From: Mycobacterium sp. MBM
GTDB lineage: Bacteria; Actinomycetota; Actinomycetes; Mycobacteriales; Mycobacteriaceae
Assembly: GCA_021648845.1 (NCBI GenBank)
Contig: JAKJHY010000021.1
Span: 36,682 to 100,681, forward strand
Reading direction: 5' to 3'
Length of the DNA: 64,000 nucleotides
A program made the position numbers and the translations under genes. Positions 41,759 through 51,155 of the stretch are shown in pieces. Every line of letters starts with the position of its first letter. Positions within the stretch are counted from its first letter, which is position 1. Below the pieces are notes generated by a model, which was not told the DNA's origin, ran no database searches, and saw nothing but the letters and a program-made list of their open reading frames with translations.

Positions 41759-44700
41759 TCAGGGTCCGATGCGGATCTCGCCGGGCGAGTACAACCCGGA
41801 ATGGGTGGTGCTGCCCAGATCGATGTGGGCCGGTTCGGCGTCGACGATGGTGTCGAACCGTCGCAGCGATCCCCAGTCCTGTCCCCAGTCGTTGGACAGG
41901 TAGGTCGACATGACCGAGGCCCGCAGCAGCAGATCGGTGATGCCCAGCAGACCGCCCTCCAGGCCGTTCTGCCAGGTGTCGGTGCTCTGCAGCTTGGCGA
42001 AGTAATCCGGTGAGATGCGGAACTTCGGGATTTCGGTGATCCCGTTGGCGTGCAGCATCGGCTGCTGGCAGGGGAAAGCCAATCCGACCGCCCAGTCCAG
42101 CAGCACCGGCTGGGTGGAGCCGATGTACTCCTGCACCGAGCGCACCTCGGGTACCCGGGGCGGTGTCACCGCGATCCAATCGCCCTGGCTCAATGACAGG
42201 TCCTCGGCGATCACCCGGACGGCGATCGCATCGGTCGGGATCTGCTCGCGCGGGTAGCGCAGGTTGCGCCACGACGGTGTCGGGCCGATATCGAAGGGCC
42301 GCACCCGGCCCGCGGGCACCGGGGCGCCGTCCGGGCCGGCGATACCGTATTCGAGTTCCACCGTCTGCCCGCTGGTTTCGCCGTCGGCGACGCTGATCCC
42401 GGCGACGGTGCCCGCCGCGGTGATGGTGACCAGCGGGTGCGCGTCATCGGCCGCGGGTAACTCGTACCAGGCCGACGTCAGGCGGCTCTCCTGTTGTGCC
42501 TCGGTCGAATACGTTCCGGCGACCGGTACCCGTGCCGGGTCAAGCCCGTACGGCAGCGGCACCCGCGAGCCGTTGACACCGGGCCGGGACAGCCGGATGG
42601 GACGGTTCCAGTCATAGTCGGTGCCGGGCTGCGGGTTGTTCAGCCGGATGGCCTCGGCGATGATGCGGTCGGGTACGCCGTTGGGGGAGAAGCCGGGCGC
42701 CCCGGCGCCGCCCAGCGGACCGAGTGGACCGTAGTCGCCGGGCAGCGGCCGCAGGAACCCGTCGTTGGAATCGGGTTCGACCAGGACATCATCGGCCATG
42801 CCGCAGCCCCCGGCGAAGGCGCGAATGTTGGCCCAGCCGTTGGAGTAGGTCGGATACTGGCGCACCACGCCGATGCCCATGGAGGCGACGAACACCACCA
42901 CCATGAAGCCGGCGGCAACCGGAACGGGTGCGGCGGTGAGCCGGTCGACGATACGAGAGTCCCGTTTACCGGACACGTGTAACCAGAACGCCCACAGCGC
43001 CGTGACCGCGAACAGCACGAAGAACACCGTGCTGACCGTCACCGGGCCGATCGCGGGTACCGAATTGTTGAACGGCACACCGAAGTTCGAGACGTACCAC
43101 CAGCCGTTGACCGAGGCGAAACACAGTGCCAGCACGAAGAACACCAGCGACAGGAAGGCCAAGCGGTTGCGCGCCGAGCGCAGCACGGCCGGTGACACCA
43201 TCACGGTGGTCAGCGCCGCCATCGCGCCCGCCACCGCGGCGAACAGGCCGAAGTGGTGGATCCACTTGGTGGGAGTGAACATCAGGAAGAAGATCGTCGC
43301 GAAGATGATGCCCATCAACCGCCAGGCCGGACCCCGCGCGATCCCGGCGATCCGCTTGCGCCGCAACATCATGAACAGCGAGGGGAACAGGCACAGCGCG
43401 GTGAACAGGAACGCGAAACGGCGTGAGATGGCACCGTCGACGGTCGGCAGCACCAGGTAGTAGTAGCGCAGGTTCTCGGTGTACCACTCCTGGCTGGGGC
43501 CGATGGCGGTGCGAATCCGGGTGGCCTCCAACACCGTGGCCAAGGTCTGGTCGGCGAACACCACCGCCAGGATGACGGTGCCCGCCGCCAGCAGCGGGGC
43601 CAGCAGGGCAAGGGTGCCGACCTGGGCGCGTCGGCGCATGATGATCCGCAGGATGGGCCGGCCGCCGGCCACCAGCGCCGCCACCGCGATCAGACCGGTG
43701 GGTTGGATGCCGAGGGTGAACGCGGCCGAGATGATGGCCAGCGCCGCGGGTGTCAGCCGCCCGGAGGTCACCGCGCGTTCGATGAGTACGTAGGTGATCA
43801 GGGCGCCGGTGGCGATCTGGCCCTCCGGGCGGAGCCCGTTGTTGAACGGCATCCAGGCGCCCAGTAGCACCAGTCCGGCCGCCCACAGCGCGGGCCGGCT
43901 GGCGATCACGGCGGGGCCGAGCCTGGGCAGCACCTCGCGGGACAGCAGCAACCAGCACACCAGGGCGCAGATCAGATCCGGTAGCCGGATCCAGATGCTT
44001 GCGTCGCTCACCCGGGTCATCAGCGCCAGCACGTTGTAGTACCAGCCGAAGGGGTCCTCGGGGCTGCCGAACCAGCGGAAGTAGTTGGCCATGTAGCCGC
44101 CGTGATCGGCGACCCGGGCCATCTGCAGGATGTAGCCGTCGTCGGAGGAGTTGGTGCCCATCACGTACCAGAGCGCGAAACCGCCAACCACGACTCCGTC
44201 GACCGGCGTGAAGGTCTTCCAGCGGGTGGGGATGAGCCGACGCATGCGCCGCCCGTCGAGTCGGTCCAGCCGCCACAACGCCAGCAGCGCGATGATCGTC
44301 GACACGATGGCCAGCACCATGGCCGCCAGCTTCAGCGCCGTCGGGTGGGTGGTGAACCGGGTGTCGATGTCCGCCGACAGTGACAACCCTTGGGGGGCAG
44401 CGCCGGTCAGATCGGTGAACACCCCGACCACGGCCGGGCGCAGGTTCGGGTCGGGGAAGCCGGTGCGCTGCGGGCTGCCGTCCGGTTGGGTCAGGCCGAC
44501 GAATTCGGCGTAGGTGCCGTCATGGTCGGAACTGATCTCGATCTGCGAACAGCGGTCCATGCGGTCGCGTTCGACGCTGGCCACCACCACATTTCGGACG
44601 ATCACGTCGACCCGGCCAGGGCTGTCCGCGCTCGGCTCGGTGACGTTGACCAGCATCGCGTTCAATGCGGCGTCTCTGCCCTCGGCTGGTGCGGTGCCCA

Positions 44701-44950
44701 GCACCAGGCCGCCGTCGGCGGGCATGTCCCTGATCACCGAGCAGGGCACCGTGGCGGTCAGGCTCACCGGCGCCTGCGAGATCAGCGGGGCCGTCACATT
44801 CGAGAGCTGGCCGGCCTGCGGCCAATTCAGCGTCGCGGTGGTCTGCGTGACCGGCAGCAGTGGCACCGCGACCGCCATCACGAAGCCGAGCAGGCCGGCG
44901 ATCTTGGCAACCCAGCGGGCGATCTTCACGTCCCTCGCCTGCGGGCTCAC
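41759..44950 (-). CDS. embB: Arabinosyltransferase EmbB
   Basis: A 1063-residue GT-C enzyme that polymerises arabinan from decaprenyl-phospho-arabinose; with EmbA it forms the branched Ara6 end. An N-terminal periplasmic region follows the first span (GLLGFVMAVAVPLLPV). The catalytic loop has SSDDGYILQMARV; about 15 spans and a C-terminal carbohydrate-binding part follow. In the ethambutol-resistance region the residue matching M. tuberculosis Met306 is Met287 (codon 44090-44092, GGYMANYF), and the Gly406 and Gln497 contexts (LRPEG, IGPSQEW) are also wild type. The GTG start overlaps the embA stop. Confidence 0.97.
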   Translation of the reverse strand: MSPQARDVKIARWVAKIAGLLGFVMAVAVPLLPVTQTTATLNWPQAGQLSNVTAPLISQAPVSLTATVPCSVIRDMPADGGLVLGTAPAEGRDAALNAMLVNVTEPSADSPGRVDVIVRNVVVASVERDRMDRCSQIEISSDHDGTYAEFVGLTQPDGSPQRTGFPDPNLRPAVVGVFTDLTGAAPQGLSLSADIDTRFTTHPTALKLAAMVLAIVSTIIALLALWRLDRLDGRRMRRLIPTRWKTFTPVDGVVVGGFALWYVMGTNSSDDGYILQMARVADHGGYMANYFRWFGSPEDPFGWYYNVLALMTRVSDASIWIRLPDLICALVCWLLLSREVLPRLGPAVIASRPALWAAGLVLLGAWMPFNNGLRPEGQIATGALITYVLIERAVTSGRLTPAALAIISAAFTLGIQPTGLIAVAALVAGGRPILRIIMRRRAQVGTLALLAPLLAAGTVILAVVFADQTLATVLEATRIRTAIGPSQEWYTENLRYYYLVLPTVDGAISRRFAFLFTALCLFPSLFMMLRRKRIAGIARGPAWRLMGIIFATIFFLMFTPTKWIHHFGLFAAVAGAMAALTTVMVSPAVLRSARNRLAFLSLVFFVLALCFASVNGWWYVSNFGVPFNNSVPAIGPVTVSTVFFVLFAVTALWAFWLHVSGKRDSRIVDRLTAAPVPVAAGFMVVVFVASMGIGVVRQYPTYSNGWANIRAFAGGCGMADDVLVEPDSNDGFLRPLPGDYGPLGPLGGAGAPGFSPNGVPDRIIAEAIRLNNPQPGTDYDWNRPIRLSRPGVNGSRVPLPYGLDPARVPVAGTYSTEAQQESRLTSAWYELPAADDAHPLVTITAAGTVAGISVADGETSGQTVELEYGIAGPDGAPVPAGRVRPFDIGPTPSWRNLRYPREQIPTDAIAVRVIAEDLSLSQGDWIAVTPPRVPEVRSVQEYIGSTQPVLLDWAVGLAFPCQQPMLHANGITEIPKFRISPDYFAKLQSTDTWQNGLEGGLLGITDLLLRASVMSTYLSNDWGQDWGSLRRFDTIVDAEPAHIDLGSTTHSGLYSPGEIRIGP

Positions 44951-47900
44951 GGGAGTGCCCTGATCGGTCCGCCGCGACTCCAGCCGAACACGTTCGCAGT
45001 CCCTTCTTCGATGACGGCCTCAGGCGCGATATCGCGCGGCACCACCCGGATATAGCGTTCGATCGAACCCCAGTCCCGGTACCAGTCGTCGCGCAGGTAG
45101 GTGGGAATGGTCGAGGTGCGCAGCAACGCCTGGATGAACAGGAACGGGCCGCCGTCATCGGCGGACTGCCACTGGTTCGACGACACCACCATCTGCTTGA
45201 AGTTCGGAATGATCCGGTACTCGGGCAGTTCGGCCACCCCGAGGTGTTCGGCGAACGGTCGCTGGCACGGGAAGTTCGCCGCGGTCGCGATGTCCATCAG
45301 CACCGGGGTCTGGGTGCCGAGGAATTCCTGTGCGGTCTGCAGTACCGGCACCCGCGGGGGTGTGAACGCAAACCATTGATCCTCGGACAGGTTCGGGTCA
45401 TCGGCCACGATGCGCGCCACATTGGCCTCCGGCGGCGCCCACGCGAGCGGGAAACGCAGGTTGCGCCACGCCCGCTGGTTGAAGATGTCGATCGGCTGCA
45501 CCTCCGCCAGCGCCTGGTAGCTGCCGTCGGGCCGGTGCACACCCCACTGCAGTTTCAGCGACTGCCCGTAGTTGAACGACCCGTCCTCCTCGTAGTACCA
45601 GATGGCACCCGCCGCCGCGACGGTCACCAACGGCCGGTCCGGGGTGCGCGCTGGCAACTGGTACCAGGCCGAAGTCGCCTTGGCGGCAACGGTATTCTCG
45701 TCGAAACTGCCCATCACCGGGGTGCGGTCCGGATCCAGCCCGAACGGCAGGAACACCCGCGATCCGTTCACTCCCTCAGGGCCGTAACCGCCGCCGGTGC
45801 CCGCCGCGTAGCCGACGCCGATATTGGGTTTGTCGACCGGGCCGTCGGAGTTCGGGGTGCCCGGGTTGGCGGCCACCGGTTCGGGCGGTTCCAGGGTGTC
45901 GCTGACGCCGTTGGGGGTGAACCCGACCGGTTTCTCGCCGCCGAGCGGCCCGTACTCACCGAAGCGCTGCCCCGGGACCGGTTGCAGCAGACCGGCATTG
46001 GGGTCGGCTTCGACGAGCACCGCGTCGGCCATCGCACAGCTGTCGCCCGCCAGCCCGGACCGCAGCGCGGACAGGCTGGCCGAGCCGGTGGTGTACACCG
46101 GGTAGCGGCCCACGGTGGCCTTGAGCATCGAGCCCAGCTCGAGGACCACCATGATGACCGCGACGACCAGCAGCGGGGTGGACGCCAGCGCCCGGTTACG
46201 TCCGGTGTCGGCGACCTCGGTGTGCCCGGCGTAGTCGATGCGGAAATGCAGCCAGGCGGTCAGCAGGCCGCCGGCAATCGCCAGCACCAGGAAGATGGTG
46301 GTCACCGGGAACCCGACGATGACGGGCTGCTTGTCGAACCACGGCACCCCGTAGTTACCGGTGTAGAACCAGCCGTTGAGCCCCGAGGTGGCCCACGCCA
46401 GCACGAACAGCAACGCGGTGACATACAGCGCGAGGTTGCGCCTGCTGTGCAGCCCGACCCGGGCCAGCGCGAACGCCGTCACTCCGCCCAGTGCGCCGGC
46501 CAGCCCGGCGAAGGCACCGAACTGGATGGCCCACTTGGTCGGGGTGAACGTCAGCAGCAGCAACCCGATGCCGGTGGTTCCGATCAGCCGCCACACCGGC
46601 CCGTTCATCGCCCCGGGAACCGTCCCGCGGCGCAGCATCACCATCAGCAGGCCGAACAGGCACAGCAGCAGGACCAGCACCGCGAACCGGCGGGTCAGCG
46701 ATCCGTCGACGCTGTCCTCCACCGTCAGGAAGTAGTACCGCAGGAACTCCTGATACCACGGGATGGTCGGGCCGACAACGTATTTGATGCGCGCCGACTC
46801 GGCGACGGTGGCCAGCGTCTGATCGCGGAAGACGATGACGAAGATCAGCGACGCGGCCGCCGCCAGCGGGGCCAGCTGCGCGGCCAGACCCAGGGTGGCG
46901 CGGCGTTCGGCGATGACGCGGGTGATCATGCGCGCCCCGACGAGCAGCGGAGCCAACGCGATCAGGCCTTGTGGTGCCAGCGTGACGCAGAACGCGGCGA
47001 CCACGATCGCGGCCGCGGTCGGCCACAGCCGGCGTCGGCCCACCGACAGCTCCACCAGCACCCAGATCGCGACGACGCCGAACGCGATGAGCGGTTCGGG
47101 GCGCAGACCGTTGTTGAAGGGCAGCCAGGCCGCCAGGAAGACCGCACCCGCGGTCCAGACGGCGGCCCGGTTGCGGGCCAGCCGGCGGCCGAGTCGGGGG
47201 AGCACGACGTGGCTGAGCAGCAGCCAGGTGCCGATCGCGGCGGCGGTGGCCGGCAGCCGCATCCACACCCCGGCGGTGCTGACCGATGCCAGCTGGGCCA
47301 GCACGCTCTGGTACCAGTCGAAGGGTGCTTCCGGGGCGCCGAAATAGCGGAAGTAGTTGGTGAGGTAGCCGGCTTCCCCGGACACCCTCGCGATCGTCAG
47401 GTTGTAGCCGTCATCCGATGACGGCGGTCCGACGATATGCCAGGCCAGCAACCCGCTCAGTACCCCGGCATCGGCGATCCACACCGATACCGGCGTACGG
47501 CGACTCCCGCTCGGCGGCGCCCGCCGTCCGGCGGCGCGGTCCAGCCAGGCCAGCGTCCCAATGGAGGCCAGCACTGCGGCGACGCCGAGCACCATCACGG
47601 CGGTCTTCAATGCGGTCGGCGATGTGATGAAGCGGGTGTCGATGTCGACGCGTGCGTTCAGGCCGGCATCCGGTGCGACGCGCAGGTCGGTGAACAGACC
47701 CGCCACCTGCGGGCGTTTGTCGACTCCCAGGGTGCCGGTGGCGCCCGGGATACCGACGAAGTCCGCGCCGACCGCGCCCACGTCGGCCCAGATCTTGAGG
47801 TCACTGCACGCACCGGAGTCGACGGCGTCGCGCGGCGCGACGGCCGCCACGGTGTCCCGGAACGCCACGTAGACGACGTCGGCGTTGGCGTTGACGAACA

Positions 47901-48192
47901 GACCGTTGCGCCCGGCGTCGATCCCGCCCGGCGGGATGGTGGAGAACACCAGGCCCCCTTCGGCGGGCAGGGTGGCCACCGCGCGGCAGGGGATCGTCAC
48001 GGCCAGCGACTTGGGCGCCCCGGAGACCAGCGGCGCGGTGACGTCCCCGGCGAAACCGTCGGCGTCGGCCGACTGCGGCCACTGGATCGTTGCGGTGCTC
48101 TGCCGTACCGGCAGCAGCGGGGCCAGAGCGCAGAGCAGGAACCCAACGAGGCCCGTGATGACGGCGAGAAGGCGGACTGTCCTATCGGGCAC
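44947..48192 (-). CDS. embA: Arabinosyltransferase EmbA
   Basis: A 1081-residue GT-C arabinosyltransferase, partner of EmbB. The first span (VITGLVGFLLCALAPLLPV) is followed by the Emb signature TATIQWPQSADADGF, where the inserted acidic loop marks EmbA. The catalytic loop reads SSDDGYNLTIARVSGEAGY. The C-terminal half is periplasmic and matches the carbohydrate-binding domain. The start is uncertain: a GTG at 48192 (used here) or a TTG three codons earlier; neither has a clear ribosome site. The gene is 50 bases downstream of alkB, not next to embC as is usual, so its promoter context is changed. Confidence 0.95.
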   Translation of the reverse strand: MPDRTVRLLAVITGLVGFLLCALAPLLPVRQSTATIQWPQSADADGFAGDVTAPLVSGAPKSLAVTIPCRAVATLPAEGGLVFSTIPPGGIDAGRNGLFVNANADVVYVAFRDTVAAVAPRDAVDSGACSDLKIWADVGAVGADFVGIPGATGTLGVDKRPQVAGLFTDLRVAPDAGLNARVDIDTRFITSPTALKTAVMVLGVAAVLASIGTLAWLDRAAGRRAPPSGSRRTPVSVWIADAGVLSGLLAWHIVGPPSSDDGYNLTIARVSGEAGYLTNYFRYFGAPEAPFDWYQSVLAQLASVSTAGVWMRLPATAAAIGTWLLLSHVVLPRLGRRLARNRAAVWTAGAVFLAAWLPFNNGLRPEPLIAFGVVAIWVLVELSVGRRRLWPTAAAIVVAAFCVTLAPQGLIALAPLLVGARMITRVIAERRATLGLAAQLAPLAAAASLIFVIVFRDQTLATVAESARIKYVVGPTIPWYQEFLRYYFLTVEDSVDGSLTRRFAVLVLLLCLFGLLMVMLRRGTVPGAMNGPVWRLIGTTGIGLLLLTFTPTKWAIQFGAFAGLAGALGGVTAFALARVGLHSRRNLALYVTALLFVLAWATSGLNGWFYTGNYGVPWFDKQPVIVGFPVTTIFLVLAIAGGLLTAWLHFRIDYAGHTEVADTGRNRALASTPLLVVAVIMVVLELGSMLKATVGRYPVYTTGSASLSALRSGLAGDSCAMADAVLVEADPNAGLLQPVPGQRFGEYGPLGGEKPVGFTPNGVSDTLEPPEPVAANPGTPNSDGPVDKPNIGVGYAAGTGGGYGPEGVNGSRVFLPFGLDPDRTPVMGSFDENTVAAKATSAWYQLPARTPDRPLVTVAAAGAIWYYEEDGSFNYGQSLKLQWGVHRPDGSYQALAEVQPIDIFNQRAWRNLRFPLAWAPPEANVARIVADDPNLSEDQWFAFTPPRVPVLQTAQEFLGTQTPVLMDIATAANFPCQRPFAEHLGVAELPEYRIIPNFKQMVVSSNQWQSADDGGPFLFIQALLRTSTIPTYLRDDWYRDWGSIERYIRVVPRDIAPEAVIEEGTANVFGWSRGGPIRALP

Positions 48193-48242
48193 GAGGCTCA
48201 AGGGTAAGCGACATCGGGGCCGGCACCGCCGGACGACCCGCG

Positions 48243-49382
48243 CTAGTGCCTAGCGGGGTGTAGGGCGGCCAACCGGATATCGCCGCCGTAGTGCGCCAAC
48301 ACCCGGGGATCCATCACGCGGCGCCACAGCGGCGGGCACCAGGCCAGCACCAGCATGCTGCCGTACCCGGTGGGCAGCTGCGGAGCCTGATCGCAGTGCT
48401 GCAGGGTCTGGTAGGGCTTGTGTGGATTGGCGTGATGGTCGGAGTGTCGCTGCAGGTGATACAGGAACACGTTGGCCACCAGGGTGTCGCTGTTCCAGCT
48501 GTGTCGCTGGCCGACCCGCTCGTAGCGGCCGTCGGCCAGGCGTTGACGTCGCAGACCGTAATGCTCGAGATAGTTCACCGTCTCCAGCAGGCAGACGCCG
48601 ATGATCGCCTGCCCGATCAGCCACGGGATGATGACGGTGCCGAACCAGGCCACCAGCCCGGCGAACAGGGCCGCCGACAGCAGCCAGGCGTTCAGGATCT
48701 CGTTGCGCAGCGACCACCGGGACCGGCCGGCCTTGGACAGCCGCGCGGTCTCCAGGTTCCATGCCGAGCGCAACCCACCCCACACCGAACGTGGGATGAA
48801 GCGGTAGACGCTCTCCCCGAGCCGGGCGCTGGCCGGGTCCTCGACGGTCGCCACCCGCATATGGTGTCCACGATTGTGTTCGACGAAGAAATGCCCATAT
48901 CCAGTTTGCGCAAGGGCGATCTTGCTGAGGCGTTTCTCGGCGGTGGCGCGCCGGTGGCCCAATTCGTGCGCGGCGTTGATCGCGATGCCGCCGACAATCC
49001 CGACGGTGACCATCAGCCCGATCTTGTCGACGGTGCTCATCGTCAGCCACCCGCCACCGCTCCACAGCCAGCACGCGAAGACCAGCGAAAGGTACTGGTT
49101 GGGCAGGTAAAGATAGTTGACCCAGCGGTAGAACGGGTCGTTTTCGAGATGATCGAACATGTCCGAGGACACGGAACTGTCGTCGGCGCCAATTAGCTGG
49201 TCAAGTACCGGAATCACGACGAAAGCCAGCATCGGCCCGACCCACCAGAACACCTGTTGACCGGTCAGCTGCACCAGCAACCAGGCCAGTCCGACCATCC
49301 CGGGAACGATCGCGCCGAGCAGCCACAGATACCGTTTTACAGGCCGCCACGTGGGCGTTCTGCCGGTCCGCGCGTCAGTCAC
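48243..49382 (-). CDS. alkB: Alkane 1-monooxygenase (AlkB family)
   Basis: A 379-residue integral-membrane non-heme diiron hydroxylase. The His clusters are AHELGH, EHNRGHHMRV and HSDHHANPHKPYQTL, and the AlkB signature NYLEHYGLRR is intact. Several hydrophobic segments precede them. AlkB oxidises terminal methyl groups of alkanes or fatty acyl chains and needs rubredoxin and its reductase; none is fused or nearby. The start is a GTG with AAGGA 6 bases upstream. It lies between embC and embA, in the same direction as embA, and is divergent from the GMC oxidoreductase gene. Confidence 0.93.
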   Translation of the reverse strand: MTDARTGRTPTWRPVKRYLWLLGAIVPGMVGLAWLLVQLTGQQVFWWVGPMLAFVVIPVLDQLIGADDSSVSSDMFDHLENDPFYRWVNYLYLPNQYLSLVFACWLWSGGGWLTMSTVDKIGLMVTVGIVGGIAINAAHELGHRRATAEKRLSKIALAQTGYGHFFVEHNRGHHMRVATVEDPASARLGESVYRFIPRSVWGGLRSAWNLETARLSKAGRSRWSLRNEILNAWLLSAALFAGLVAWFGTVIIPWLIGQAIIGVCLLETVNYLEHYGLRRQRLADGRYERVGQRHSWNSDTLVANVFLYHLQRHSDHHANPHKPYQTLQHCDQAPQLPTGYGSMLVLAWCPPLWRRVMDPRVLAHYGGDIRLAALHPARH

Positions 49383-49503
49383 TTCGTATCCTTGCCGGGG
49401 GATGGAGCAAACTTGTTCGTGGTGCCTATTTAACCTGGTTGTGCGAGCAGTGCAAACACGGAGCCATAACGAATGAGGATTTTGCTGGGAGGTTGGTGTA
49501 CGG

Positions 49504-51126
49504 GTGGCGCAGAACAAGCTGACGCGGCGGCGATTCCTGGGTGCGGCCGCCGGTGTCGCGGCCGGCGCGCTGGGGGCGGCCGCCTGCTCGTCGGGGCGGC
49601 CGGGCGAACGCCCTGAGTCCCGGGCGTATCACCAGGCGATCGTCGTGGGAAGCGGCTACGGCGGCGGGGTGAGCGCGTTGCGCCTGGGCGAAGCCGGGGT
49701 GGACACGTTGATTCTGGAGCGCGGGCGGCTGTGGGATACCCCCGACGCGGATGGCAAACGTTTCACCAAGATGTTGCCCGCCGATACCCGGGCCGGCTGG
49801 TTCCGTGACGTCCCGCCGAGCCTGGTGCCCTCCTTCCGCGGTATCTCGGTGAACGCGGTGGCGGCGCAGAATCCGGGGGAGCAGCCGATCCAGGCCGGGA
49901 TCTGCGACAAGGTCACCTACGGCGCCCACGATGTGTTCCGCGGGATCGCGGTCGGGGGCGGCTCGATGGTCAATGCGGCCATCGCCGCGGTGCCCACCCC
50001 CGATCAGGTGCGCGCGGCGTTCCCGGATATCGATCCGAACGAATTCCTGGGCACCTACATCGAGCGGGCCAAGACCGCATTGCAGATCAGCTACCGCGAT
50101 CCGGACTGGTTCGAGCAGACCCCCTGGTTCCAGTACGCCCGGGTGGGCCGCAGCTACGCCGAGGCCGCGGGCTACGGCGTCGACATCAACGGCAGCGCGT
50201 ACTCGTTCGACTACATGATGCGCGAGGCCGCCGGTGAGGTGCCGCGGTCGGCGCTGGACTGGGAGTGCCAGTACGGCAACAACTACGGCCGGTTGGGCAG
50301 CGTCGACCAGACCTACGTGGCCGCCGCGCTCAAGACCGGCAACGTCGAGCTGCGGCCGCTGACCGAGGTGACCGGGATCCGGCAGGAATCTTCGGGCGAG
50401 TACGTGGTGTCCACCCGCGAGATCGACCGCTGGGGCAAGGAACTGTCCCGTGGCGAGATCGGTTGTGAGCAGCTCTATCTGGCTGCCGGTGTGCTGGGCA
50501 CCACGCATCTGCTGTTACGTGCCCGCGAGACCGGGGAGTTGTCCAACCTGCACGACGAGATCGGCAGCGGGTACGGCAACAACGGTGACATCATGGTCTC
50601 GCACAACACCGCCGAGCCGGTGGGCACCCAACAGTCGCTGCTGGGCATGATCAACCTCGACGGCCGCAACGATCCCGATAATCCGGTGTACGCGAGCATG
50701 TTCTCGCTACCGCTGCCGCTGGAGACGAACGCGCTGGGCTACTACGCCATGGTCCGCACCGGTGACCGGGCGGTGATCAACTACGACCGCCAGTCCGACA
50801 CCATCGACGTCGACTGGCCGCAGAGCCACACCGACCATCTCGTCGAGCGGGCCCGCTCGGTGTTCGACCGGGTCGTGCAAGCCAATGGCGTCGATTATCG
50901 CGATGACCTTTTCGAGGGAAAGGCCTTCGCCCCCAATACCGTCCATCCGTTGGGTGGCTGCGTGCGCGGTGCGGCGACGGACCTGTTCGGGCGGGTGCAC
51001 GGCCACGACAAGCTGTACGTCAACGATGCGTCGCTGATCCCCGGCTACATCGGCTGCAACCCCTACATGTCGATCACCGCGCTGGCCGAACGCAATATCG
51101 AAGCGATCCTGGCCGGGCGCCGCTAG
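49504..51126 (+). CDS. Tat-exported GMC flavoenzyme, cholesterol-oxidase-like
   Basis: A 540-residue FAD enzyme of the GMC family, closest by eye to class I cholesterol oxidases of Streptomyces. The N-terminus has a twin-arginine signal (KLTRRRFLGAAAG) ending GAAACSS, where the Cys may be lipidated. The FAD motif is VVGSGYGGGVSALRLGEAG. The conserved active-site His481 (VHPLGGC) and Asn519 (GCNPYMSITAL) are present, but the position of the isomerising Glu (VFAEI in Streptomyces, from memory) is Ser398 here (VYASM). It could be a 3-beta-hydroxysteroid or other alcohol oxidase without isomerase activity. GGGAGG stands 10 bases before the GTG start. Confidence 0.88.
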   Translation: MAQNKLTRRRFLGAAAGVAAGALGAAACSSGRPGERPESRAYHQAIVVGSGYGGGVSALRLGEAGVDTLILERGRLWDTPDADGKRFTKMLPADTRAGWFRDVPPSLVPSFRGISVNAVAAQNPGEQPIQAGICDKVTYGAHDVFRGIAVGGGSMVNAAIAAVPTPDQVRAAFPDIDPNEFLGTYIERAKTALQISYRDPDWFEQTPWFQYARVGRSYAEAAGYGVDINGSAYSFDYMMREAAGEVPRSALDWECQYGNNYGRLGSVDQTYVAAALKTGNVELRPLTEVTGIRQESSGEYVVSTREIDRWGKELSRGEIGCEQLYLAAGVLGTTHLLLRARETGELSNLHDEIGSGYGNNGDIMVSHNTAEPVGTQQSLLGMINLDGRNDPDNPVYASMFSLPLPLETNALGYYAMVRTGDRAVINYDRQSDTIDVDWPQSHTDHLVERARSVFDRVVQANGVDYRDDLFEGKAFAPNTVHPLGGCVRGAATDLFGRVHGHDKLYVNDASLIPGYIGCNPYMSITALAERNIEAILAGRR

Positions 51127-51155
51127 AGCGCTGAATTAGGTAGAACGCGGGCTGG

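Noticed and set aside
44860..47421. An 853-codon open frame on the plus strand opposite embA
   Set aside because: Composition is Arg/Gln/Gly-rich and low complexity, and it is fully antisense to embA.
49383..49503. Operator in the alkB-GMC divergent gap based on repeated CAAAC
   Set aside because: The two CAAAC copies are direct, short and unevenly flanked; they are not distinct enough from chance to list as a site.
48243..51126. Possible transposon or integrative element carrying alkB and the GMC gene
   Set aside because: No transposase, integrase, terminal inverted repeats, target duplications or tRNA is visible at the borders, so only an insertion of unknown origin can be claimed.
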